Of a DNA stretch of 52,503 nt, positions 46,210 through 52,503 are shown in pieces; positions within the stretch are counted from its first letter, which is position 1; each line of letters starts with the position of its first letter. The notes beneath the pieces were generated by a model, which worked only from the letters and a program-made list of their open reading frames with translations, was not told where the DNA came from and did no database searches. The DNA is taken from IMG/VR virus record IMGVR_UViG_3300005436_000015, positions 1 through 52,503 of that record. One strand, given 5' to 3'. The stretch comes from a virus. The translations under genes were made by a program, and so were the position numbers.

Positions 46210-46422
46210 GTGCGCACGTCCGTGCTGATGCTGCTGGGCGCCCTGGCCGGGGTCATGGGCGGCGCGGCGCTGATCGGCGTGTGGGCGCTGGGCCTGGCGA
46301 TCATCGCTGACTCGGTGGCGGTGGGCGTGTTCGCGCTGCGGCGTGACTTCCCGGCGCCGTCGGTGCGCGATGTTCCCGGCACGGTGGCCAGCGTCCTGGA
46401 GCGTTACCGGGCGGCCTCGTGA
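46210..46422 (+). CDS. Small two-span membrane protein
   Basis: This 70-residue protein starts at GTG 46210 after AAGGGAG. It has hydrophobic segments at residues about 5-25 (VLMLLGALAGVMGGAALIGVW) and 27-43 (LGLAIIADSVAVGVFA), and a short charged C-terminus. It lies between terminase and portal, where such genes are common in actinophages. Function unknown. Confidence 0.65.
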   Translation: MRTSVLMLLGALAGVMGGAALIGVWALGLAIIADSVAVGVFALRRDFPAPSVRDVPGTVASVLERYRAAS

Positions 46423-46432
46423 GGCTGCGGCC

Positions 46433-46528
46433 GAGCGTTAGGTGAGGGCTGGGCGGCTCAGGGCAGGGCAGGCGCGGACCGCGGCGACGAGGGACGGGGC
46501 GAGGCGGGGGGTTGAGCGTTAGGTGAGG
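46433..46528. repeat. Repeated 15-bp AGGTGAGG element, two exact copies
   Basis: GAGCGTTAGGTGAGG occurs exactly at 46433-46447 and 46514-46528, 81 bases apart, in the gene-free stretch downstream of the minus-strand cassette. Related elements lie at 47141, 47217, 47301 and 47984. On the minus strand each reads CTCACCT-x-AC. Confidence 0.8.
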
Positions 46529-46613
46529 TTTGCTGGGGTCGGGGCGGGCCAGGCGGGGTCAGGGCGGCGAGGGGCGGCAAAGGGGGGGCGCGCGGCGGTC
46601 CGGAGTGGGCAGC

Positions 46614-47129
46614 TCAGTCCTCGGTTGCCTCCACGGTGATCACGGGCTGGATCCCCGCGCGGCGCTCTAGCTCGGTGAGCCGCTTCTCGGCTTCGGATTG
46701 CCACTGCTCCTGGGAGCGGAGCCGCAGCTCGTTATCGCAGAGCACAAGGTAGACCTTGTGCGCCCAGTCGCGCTGACCCGGCGTCATATCGGTGACCGGC
46801 GCAGTGCGCATGAGGTCAACGGCGTTGGTCATCTTCTTGCGGGCCTGGAGCTGGTAGGCGAGGGCGGCGGGCGCGTAGTCGGAGGGCCGCAGCACGCGGT
46901 AGCCGACACCGCGCATGTTCCCGAGGACGCGCGGGATGTTCTCGCGGGTGAACTGCTGGTTGCAGCGGCGCACGGCCCGGTGGGCGCGTGCCCGGTCATC
47001 GGTTTCGAGCACCTTGGCGATCTCATCGAAGCCGAGGTCGGCTCCGTAGGGCATCTCAACGGCGACGTCGTGGATGACGCGCCACTCGGCGCGGCCGTCC
47101 TCGCGGCGGGGTGAGAACAGGTCGGTCAT
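46614..47129 (-). CDS. Winged-helix-like protein of the minus-strand cassette
   Basis: This 171-residue protein starts at ATG 47129 (frame open to 47180). Residues 12-75 look like a winged helix: WRVIHDVAVEMPYGADLGFDEIAKVL, ARAHRAVRRCNQQFTRENIPRVLGNMRGVGYRVL. Residues 85-160 are a long helix with a coiled-coil tendency (MTPGQRDWAHKVYLVLCDNELRLRSQEQWQSEAEKRLTELERRAG). The start is preceded by the repeated element (47141-47153). It lies antisense between terminase and portal genes, downstream of a RAMP-like gene. Confidence 0.62.
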   Translation of the reverse strand: MTDLFSPRREDGRAEWRVIHDVAVEMPYGADLGFDEIAKVLETDDRARAHRAVRRCNQQFTRENIPRVLGNMRGVGYRVLRPSDYAPAALAYQLQARKKMTNAVDLMRTAPVTDMTPGQRDWAHKVYLVLCDNELRLRSQEQWQSEAEKRLTELERRAGIQPVITVEATED

Positions 47130-47140
47130 CTTGGCTCCGG

Positions 47141-47313
47141 TGTCAGGTGAGGGCGAGCAAGGTACGGCGTGACGTGGCATGTGGTGGGACGGACTGGGAC
47201 GGCTAGGCCCAGGGGGGCGAGGTAAGGGTTGTTACGGGGGGTCGAGGCACGGAGTGTCATGTGCTGGCGAGGCGAGAAGCGGGGAAGCACGACGTGGGTT
47301 GGTCAGGTAAGAG
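47141..47313 (-). promoter_or_regulatory. Start-associated repeat elements upstream of the 171-aa gene
   Basis: On the minus strand CTCACCTGACA lies just before the ATG 47129 (47141-47153), and further copies lie at 47217-47228 (CCTTACCTCGC) and 47301-47313 (CTTACCTGACC). The same element lies before the other minus gene at 47984-47994. Common position and sequence suggest a shared signal for translation or transcription control. Confidence 0.55.
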
Positions 47314-47377
47314 CAGGGCTGGCGCGTGATGGCACGGACCGTGTAGGCAAGTGGAGAAGCGGCGTGGCTGGGGATGG

Positions 47378-47974
47378 TCAGGGCGCTTCAACCAGGGCAT
47401 CAATAAGCGCGTCATACCGCCCATAGCCCTGGGATCGTGATGCGCCGAGGCCCTCGATGCGCCCGGCGCGTTCCGCGATCTCGGTCAGGTCGCGGACGTT
47501 GAGCAGTGATTCGTCCAGCTCGAACGGGATGCGCACCGCCCAGTCACGGAAGATCGGGTACGTCGTCGGTGACGCACCCCCGGTGCCCCGGATCATGCGC
47601 GTGAGGTGCCAGCTCCCGGCGTCCCACATCGTCTGAGGGGTGCGCGGCCCGTCGTAGATCAGCGGCACGGCCGGGACGGTGACCATCAGCGAGCGGAGCA
47701 CCTGCGTCCCGAGGCGGGATGCTTTCGCGGCGGTTATGAGTGACCGGCGCATGTTCTCCGACGGGATGGCGATGCCGTCGATGTCGGGGATGTCGTAGAA
47801 CGCGCCCATAAACGAGACATAGGCCATCTCCTCGTGCCACTTCTCGGTGCGGCGCTTACTGGGAGTCCCGCGCAGGTCGGCCATTTTCCTGGCCCACGGG
47901 TTCAGCGGGTTGGCGAGGTCGACGTTGTGCAGGAGCAGCGGCTTCGTGCCAACTGCCTTGATCGTGATCTGCAT
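47378..47974 (-). CDS. RAMP/Cas7-like protein (putative)
   Basis: This 198-residue protein starts at ATG 47974. It begins with a strand and long loop (ITIKAVGTKPLLLHNVDLAN), has an IPSENMRRSLITAAKASRLG segment resembling the IPGSSIKGALR motif of Cas7/Csm3-type RAMP proteins, and ends with GLGASRSQGYGRY, like the glycine-rich loop GGGRSRGYGRV of that superfamily. Length is near the lower range of a Cas7-like fold. No CRISPR array or other Cas gene is seen. It is inferred to be a single-domain RNA-binding-like protein; the similarity is by motif only and needs a profile search. Confidence 0.4.
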   Translation of the reverse strand: MQITIKAVGTKPLLLHNVDLANPLNPWARKMADLRGTPSKRRTEKWHEEMAYVSFMGAFYDIPDIDGIAIPSENMRRSLITAAKASRLGTQVLRSLMVTVPAVPLIYDGPRTPQTMWDAGSWHLTRMIRGTGGASPTTYPIFRDWAVRIPFELDESLLNVRDLTEIAERAGRIEGLGASRSQGYGRYDALIDALVEAP

Positions 47975-47983
47975 AGCAATCCC

Positions 47984-48117
47984 TGTCAGGTGAGATCGGG
48001 AAAGGCGGGGCTAGGCTGGCGGAGCGGGGGACTGTAGCGGTTCGGTTGTACTGTGAAGTCTACCCGAATAAGCCGCGCCAAATAGCGAAGTCTATTCGTT
48101 TAGGACGTGGTTTCTTT
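47984..48117. promoter_or_regulatory. Regulatory gap between RAMP-like gene and portal
   Basis: It holds a copy of the repeated element (47984-47994) before the RAMP-like gene. GAAGTCTA occurs twice (48055-48062, 48087-48094) in direct repeat, and CGAATA (48065-48070) with TATTCG (48093-48098) forms an inverted pair. These AT-richer sites just upstream of the portal gene may be a divergent promoter with operators; no hexamers were fixed. Confidence 0.5.
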
Positions 48118-50150
48118 TGCGGCTCTGGGACCGGCTGATACGCCGCGACACGGGTTTTTGGGAAGGCATGGCGTCCGGCGCTGCCGTGATGACCACCTCC
48201 TACGGCTCTCCCGACCGCGAGGCGGTCCTGCCGCAGTTCACCGCCTGGGCGCAGAAGGCCCACGCGTCCAACGCGCCGGTGTTCGCCGCGTTCCTGCTGC
48301 GCATGATGCTGTTCTCCGAGGCCCGGTTCTGCTTCCAGGCCCTCGATGACAAGCACCTGTTCGGCAACACGGACCTGTCCCTGCTGGAGCACCCGTGGGG
48401 GCCGGACTCCACCTCGGGGAGCCTGCTGGCCCGCATGGAGCAGGACGCGGGCCTGACCGGCAACGCCTACATCTGGGCGCCGCCGGGTGAGGGCCGCCTG
48501 GTGCGGCTGCGGCCGGACTGGATGACGATCATCTCCGAGCTGGTGCCCGTGGACGGCGGCGGGACCTACCGCCGCAAGCGCGGGTACTGGTTCGAGCCGC
48601 CGAAGGGCGTCACCGGGCAGGGCACCGGCCACCTGGTGCCCGCAGATGAGGTGTGCCACTGGGCGCCGATCCCGGACCCGGCGGCGGACTTCCGGGGCAT
48701 GAGCTGGCTGACCCCGATCGTGCGGGACGTGGCCGGTGACGACGGCCTGACCCAGTACAAGATCAAGTACCTGCAGAACAGCGCCAGCCCGAACCTGCTG
48801 ATCAAGTACGCGTCGAAGCTGCAGGACGCCACCGTGGACAAGATCCGCGAGCGGATGGTGGCCCGGCACGGCGGCGTGGATAACGCGTTCAAGACGCTCG
48901 TGCTCGATCAGGGCGCCGACGTGACGGTGATCGGAAACTCGCTGTCGCAGATGGACTTCTCCGGCGTGTCCGCCGCCGGGACGGACCGGATCCTGGCCGC
49001 GTCGATGGTCCCCGGCGTCCTGGTCGGCCTGGAGCCTTTGCGCGGCGCGGGCAAGGGCTACCAGGAGTCGATGCACAAGCTGGCGGACCTGTGGGCCCGC
49101 CCGCAGTGGCGGTCGGTGTGCGGGGCGCTGGGCCAGCTGATCACGGTCCCGGCGGGCAACCGGCTCTGGTTCGACACCGCCGACATCGCCGCCCTGCAGG
49201 ACGGCGCCCTCCAGCGCGGCCAGACGGCCCTGGTGAACATGCAGGCGGTGCTGACGGCGCGGCAGGCGGGCTACTCCCGCGAGTCGATCCCCGTCGCGGT
49301 CACCTCGGGGGATATCACGAAGCTGGTCCCGGACCCGGCAGCGGTGCCGCCCGCGAACCAGCCGGTGCAGCACATGCTCCCGCAGGGCCAGCCTGGCGCG
49401 ACGGCGACCCCGCTCCCGGCAGGCACCCAGACCCGCCTGCCGACCGGCTCGGTGTCCCCGGGCGACGGCGGGAACAGCACGCGGCCGACCCCGCAGCTGG
49501 CCGCCGGGCGCCGCTCGGATCCCGGCGAGCTCGATGACGGCAGCTGGTATGAGCACGACGCCACCCGGGCCGACGGCGGGGACCAGGTGTGCCCGGCGTG
49601 CGGCGCGGTGAACGGCCCGGACGCCCTGTACTGCTCGCAGTGCGGCGCTGAGCTTCCTGACGATGAGCCGGACGACGGCACGGACGGCATGGCCCGGTTC
49701 AACAAGATGCACGGCGCTCCCGGATCCGGGCACGGCGGCCAGTTCGTCGCGGCGGGCGGCGGCGGGGCGAAGAACGGCACCAAGCCCACAGGCGGCACCA
49801 AGACCGCGCCCGCGCCAGCCGGGAACGGGCACAGCGCCGCCGGGCAGAAAGCCGCGCTGCACGCCCAGGCGGCCGCCGACCGGGAGAAGGCCCGCCAGCT
49901 GGAGCACGAGCTCCACGTCCTGGAGCACCAGCACAACCTGGCCCACTCGGCGGCGGTGAAAGCGGCGGCGCAGTCGAAGGCCGCGGGCGCGGGGAAGCAC
50001 GTCGCGCACCACGCGGCGCACCACCGCAAGGCCCGCCGCAAGACGCACCGGGTGCACTCGCTGAAGGCGCGGATCGCGTCGCTGAAGCACCGGATCGCGA
50101 CCCTGCGGAAGCAGGCCAATGACCTGGACGCGAAGGCGGCGAAGCTGTGA
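48117..50150 (+). CDS. Portal protein with zinc-ribbon and basic C-terminal extension
   Basis: This 677-residue protein starts at TTG 48117; ATG at residue 18 is an alternative. Residues 1-400 are the portal core: WDRLIRR at the start, ALDDKHLFGN, TGNAYIWAPP, HWAPIPDP-x-GMSWLTPIVRDVA, KYLQNSASPNLLIKY, and LGQLITVPAGNRLWFDTADIAALQDGALQ. It forms the dodecamer at one capsid vertex. Residues 490-510 form a Cys4 zinc ribbon (C492, C495, C506, C509). Residues 530-677 are Gly, Ala, Lys and His-rich with helical coiled-coil segments. The extension is unusual. Confidence 0.88.
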   Translation: MRLWDRLIRRDTGFWEGMASGAAVMTTSYGSPDREAVLPQFTAWAQKAHASNAPVFAAFLLRMMLFSEARFCFQALDDKHLFGNTDLSLLEHPWGPDSTSGSLLARMEQDAGLTGNAYIWAPPGEGRLVRLRPDWMTIISELVPVDGGGTYRRKRGYWFEPPKGVTGQGTGHLVPADEVCHWAPIPDPAADFRGMSWLTPIVRDVAGDDGLTQYKIKYLQNSASPNLLIKYASKLQDATVDKIRERMVARHGGVDNAFKTLVLDQGADVTVIGNSLSQMDFSGVSAAGTDRILAASMVPGVLVGLEPLRGAGKGYQESMHKLADLWARPQWRSVCGALGQLITVPAGNRLWFDTADIAALQDGALQRGQTALVNMQAVLTARQAGYSRESIPVAVTSGDITKLVPDPAAVPPANQPVQHMLPQGQPGATATPLPAGTQTRLPTGSVSPGDGGNSTRPTPQLAAGRRSDPGELDDGSWYEHDATRADGGDQVCPACGAVNGPDALYCSQCGAELPDDEPDDGTDGMARFNKMHGAPGSGHGGQFVAAGGGGAKNGTKPTGGTKTAPAPAGNGHSAAGQKAALHAQAAADREKARQLEHELHVLEHQHNLAHSAAVKAAAQSKAAGAGKHVAHHAAHHRKARRKTHRVHSLKARIASLKHRIATLRKQANDLDAKAAKL

Positions 50151-50162
50151 AAGGACCCGGCG

Positions 50163-51458
50163 ATGGCTGAGGAGATCAGCGCGTGGCTGGCCGGGCGGGC
50201 GGTATCTGAACTTCAGTTCGGTCACGGGTCGAAACTGTGGAAGTACTGGACCGCAGGTGAGGGCTTCGCGAAGTGGTCCGGCGCCCTCCACAAGTGGACG
50301 ACCCTCCGCGACCTGCTGCTGAAGGCCGGTGTCCCGGCGCATTCGGTGGATGGCCTGACAACCAACATCATCATGGCGGTCATGCCGGGCTACATGAAAC
50401 TGGCCCACGCGAAGGAAATGCACGCCGGGCGGGCCGAGATGAAGGCGTCGTCGGTCAACAACCTGCCTGACTCCGCGTTCGCGTACATCGAGCCCGGCGG
50501 CAGCAAGGACGCATCAGGCCGCACCGTCCCCCGCTCTCTGCGGCACTTCCCCGTGCACGACGCGGCGCACGTGCGCAACGCGCTGGCACGGGCCCCGCAA
50601 TCACCGTTCGGGACCAAGGCCATGCCGAAGATCCGGCAGGCCGCCAAGAAACTCGGAGTCGACGTGAGCACTGACACCCAGCCCGCCACCCGCACCGAGT
50701 ACATGCGGCTGTACCAGCTGGAGGACATCCACATCCTGCGGTCGGCAGACGGCGGCGACGGGCGCACCGTCGAGGCATACGCCGCGGTGTTCGGCCAGGA
50801 AGCGGAAATCAAGGATCACGAGGGCCACTACATCGAGGTCATCGAGCCCACCGCGTTCTCCCGGGCGATCGACCACGCGCAGCGGGCCCGCGGCGGGTTC
50901 CCCGGCTCGGTGAAGGTTCTCTACAACCACGGCATGACGATCAACGGCACGCCCAGCGAGCGGTTCAGCATGCCGATCGGCGTCCCGGTCGACATCCGCG
51001 CCGAGGCGCGCGGGCTGCTGACCCGCACCCGCTACTCCGAGACGCCGCTGGCCGATGAGGTGCTGGAGAACATCCGCGCCGGGTCGATCACCAGCCAGAG
51101 CTTCACCGGCCGGATCATGCGAAGCGACCCGCAGCTGCGCCGCGGCGACCGCTACCGCCCCGGCAGCGACGGCACGCTGCGCACCGTGCGGCGCACCGAG
51201 CTGGGCCTGCGCGAGTATGGCCCGGTTCTGTGGCCCGCTTACTCCGGCGCCGAGATCCTCGGCGTGCGGATGTCCACTCCAGGTGGCGACCTGGACCCGG
51301 ACGAGCTTGACGACGCAGACGGCACTCCGCCCGATGACGGACCCGCCACCGGCGACCCGCTCCCCCAGGAGGAGGAGCACTCGGCCCGGTATCACCAGCA
51401 CGCCCTCTATGTGCTGCGCTCCCAGGAGGCGCGCGAGAAGGCCGGGCTGGTCTGGTAA
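50163..51458 (+). CDS. HK97-type prohead protease with N-terminal helical domain
   Basis: This 431-residue protein starts at ATG 50163. Residues 1-165 are an extra helical domain with a conserved LPDSAFAYIEPGG...RSLRHFPVHDAAHVRNALARAPQSPFG...AMPKIRQAAKKLGV pattern, found in several phage proteins. Residues 180-370 form the U35-type serine protease: EAYAAVFGQEAEI, VKVLYNHGMTI with the catalytic His near 256, and SITSQSFTG with the serine near 311-313. It cleaves the scaffold and capsid during head maturation. The C-terminus is acidic. Confidence 0.88.
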   Translation: MAEEISAWLAGRAVSELQFGHGSKLWKYWTAGEGFAKWSGALHKWTTLRDLLLKAGVPAHSVDGLTTNIIMAVMPGYMKLAHAKEMHAGRAEMKASSVNNLPDSAFAYIEPGGSKDASGRTVPRSLRHFPVHDAAHVRNALARAPQSPFGTKAMPKIRQAAKKLGVDVSTDTQPATRTEYMRLYQLEDIHILRSADGGDGRTVEAYAAVFGQEAEIKDHEGHYIEVIEPTAFSRAIDHAQRARGGFPGSVKVLYNHGMTINGTPSERFSMPIGVPVDIRAEARGLLTRTRYSETPLADEVLENIRAGSITSQSFTGRIMRSDPQLRRGDRYRPGSDGTLRTVRRTELGLREYGPVLWPAYSGAEILGVRMSTPGGDLDPDELDDADGTPPDDGPATGDPLPQEEEHSARYHQHALYVLRSQEAREKAGLVW

Positions 51459-51479
51459 CCAGACCGAAGGAGGCGCGGA

Positions 51480-52503
51480 ATGGCCGCGCTGCAGGATCTG
51501 CTCGACGAGCAGGCACGCATTACCGCTGAGCTTCAGCGGATGGAGAACGACCCGGAGACCACTGACGAGGGCGACGGCAACCTGCGCGACACGCTCATCG
51601 CCCGCTGGCGGGCGCTGGACGACCAGTGCAAGCCGATCATCGCCCGGATGGAAGAGATCAAGTCCATCACCCGCACCGCCGCCGACCCGGCGAACCGGGA
51701 GTCCCCCAACCCCGACGACGGCACCAGCGCCAGCCGGTTCGGCTCCCCCGACCTGGTCATCACCAACCGGCGCGACCCGTACGACTGCCAGGACCTGATC
51801 CGCCACGAGCGGCAGATCATGATGCCGCGGGCGGAGATCCGCGGCCGCGGCCTGGACGCCATCGAGCTGGAGGCCAAGCGGGGCAACCTGCCCCACGACC
51901 GCGCCGAGGCGGCGACCAGGAAGGCGCAGGATGACGCCGGGATCGCCCGGCACATGCTGCTCTACGGATCGCAGGAGTACCAGGACGCGTTCCGCGCCTA
52001 CACCGAGGATCCCGAGCATGTCTCCGAGGCCACCCGTGCCGCGCTGACCCTGTCCTCGGGCTCCGTGATGCTGCCCTTCGTGCTTGACCCAACGATCGTG
52101 CTCACCAACGGCGCCAGCGCCAACCCGTGGCGGCGGATCTCCAACGTCAAGACCACCACGTCAAATACGTGGAATGGTGTCTCGTCAGCGGGGGTCAATG
52201 CGGCGTGGATCACTGAAGGAACGATCGCCACCGACGTCACCCCGACCGTCGCCGCCATCACCGTCACGCCGGTCAAGGCCGCCGCGTGGGTGTACGGCAG
52301 CTACGAGCTGCTGGAGGACAGCGACTTCGGCCAGCAGCTCCCGACGCTCCTGGCCGACGCCAAGGACCGGCTCGAGGAGGCCGCGTTCGCGACCGGCTCC
52401 GGCGCGGGTGTCCCGCCTGGCGTCGTGCCCGGCGCGACCACGGTCGTCACCACGGCGACCACCACCGTCATCGCCCTCGGCGACGTGTACGCGGTCCAGG
52501 CGG
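51480..52503 (+). CDS. Major capsid protein, N-terminal part (HK97 fold)
   Basis: It starts at ATG 51480 with AAGGAGG upstream and is open to the window end; it continues at base 1 in the same frame (308 codons before the junction). Residues 1-60 form a charged, helical N-terminal (scaffold-like delta) region. Residues about 200-308 begin the HK97 fold: SGSVMLPFVLDPTIVLTNGASANPWRRIS, TTTSNTWNGVSSAGVNAAWITEG, VTPVKAAAWVYGSYELLEDSDFGQQLP. The full protein is about 470 residues. It forms the shell after cleavage by the prohead protease. Confidence 0.95.
   Translation, partial: MAALQDLLDEQARITAELQRMENDPETTDEGDGNLRDTLIARWRALDDQCKPIIARMEEIKSITRTAADPANRESPNPDDGTSASRFGSPDLVITNRRDPYDCQDLIRHERQIMMPRAEIRGRGLDAIELEAKRGNLPHDRAEAATRKAQDDAGIARHMLLYGSQEYQDAFRAYTEDPEHVSEATRAALTLSSGSVMLPFVLDPTIVLTNGASANPWRRISNVKTTTSNTWNGVSSAGVNAAWITEGTIATDVTPTVAAITVTPVKAAAWVYGSYELLEDSDFGQQLPTLLADAKDRLEEAAFATGSGAGVPPGVVPGATTVVTTATTTVIALGDVYAVQA
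52404..52503. repeat. Terminal direct repeat (circular junction), right copy
   Basis: These bases are an exact copy of positions 1-100 and mark the overlap that closes the genome. The unique sequence ends at 52403. Confidence 0.95.

Noticed and set aside
48060-50423. Long minus-strand open frame (787 residues) opposite the portal gene
   Set aside because: Arg/Val/Gly-rich shadow of the GC-rich portal gene; it has no recognisable motif and no ribosome site, and portal motifs are clear on the plus strand.

Overview
This is the complete genome of a temperate, long-tailed (siphovirus-type) double-stranded DNA phage, most likely of an actinobacterium. The first 100 bases (1-100) are repeated exactly at the end (52404-52503), and the major capsid gene runs across that junction in frame. 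The molecule therefore closes into a circle of about 52,403 bp that was opened inside the capsid gene. Very high GC, frequent GTG starts, stop/start overlaps (ATGA, GTGA, TGATG) and plasmid-transfer-like genes of Streptomyces type (FtsK/Tra-like ATPase, DUF2637 membrane protein, small GntR regulator) point to an actinobacterial host. The host genus cannot be read from the sequence alone.

Virion genes. The packaging and head block runs from 44.5 kb through the junction: a small terminase-like protein, a large terminase split into ATPase and nuclease reading frames, a portal with an unusual zinc-ribbon and basic tail, an HK97-type prohead protease with an extra N-terminal domain, and the HK97-fold capsid protein. 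Two minus-strand genes sit between terminase and portal; one ends in a glycine-rich loop like that of CRISPR RAMP/Cas7 proteins. From 0.5 to 9.2 kb lies an unusual accessory block between capsid and head-tail adaptor: an HNH endonuclease, small virion-like proteins, a glycosyltransferase, two beta-rich proteins, a 951-residue repeat protein and a beta-helix tailspike. The adaptor, neck, major tail protein, frameshifted tail chaperone, tape measure (with a transglycosylase-like domain), Dit-like and baseplate proteins follow to 23.2 kb. Small membrane proteins fill 23.2-25.2 kb. Three short minus-strand insertions interrupt the tail operon.

Lysogeny and plasmid-like block (25.2-33.5 kb). A minus-strand operon carries small zinc-binding proteins, an FtsK/Tra-like translocase, a NUMOD4-HNH endonuclease and a DUF2637 protein. 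A divergent GntR-type regulator faces it. Two tyrosine recombinases follow, then a Cro/CI-type repressor divergent from an excisionase-like gene, an HNH endonuclease and a secreted protein.

Early and replication block (33.6-44.5 kb). A tightly overlapping chain of small zinc-binding and membrane proteins leads to a probable single-strand annealing protein. Next come a replication initiator and an iteron array of eight 12-bp repeats, the likely replication origin. Repeats on both sides of the initiator gene and a compact tRNA-like fold just upstream make this the strongest regulatory region. Endolysin and holin candidates, another NUMOD4-HNH gene, further small proteins and a terminase-adjacent HNH gene lead back to the packaging genes. 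At least five HNH-type genes are spread around the genome. No complete tRNA gene and no CRISPR array was seen.
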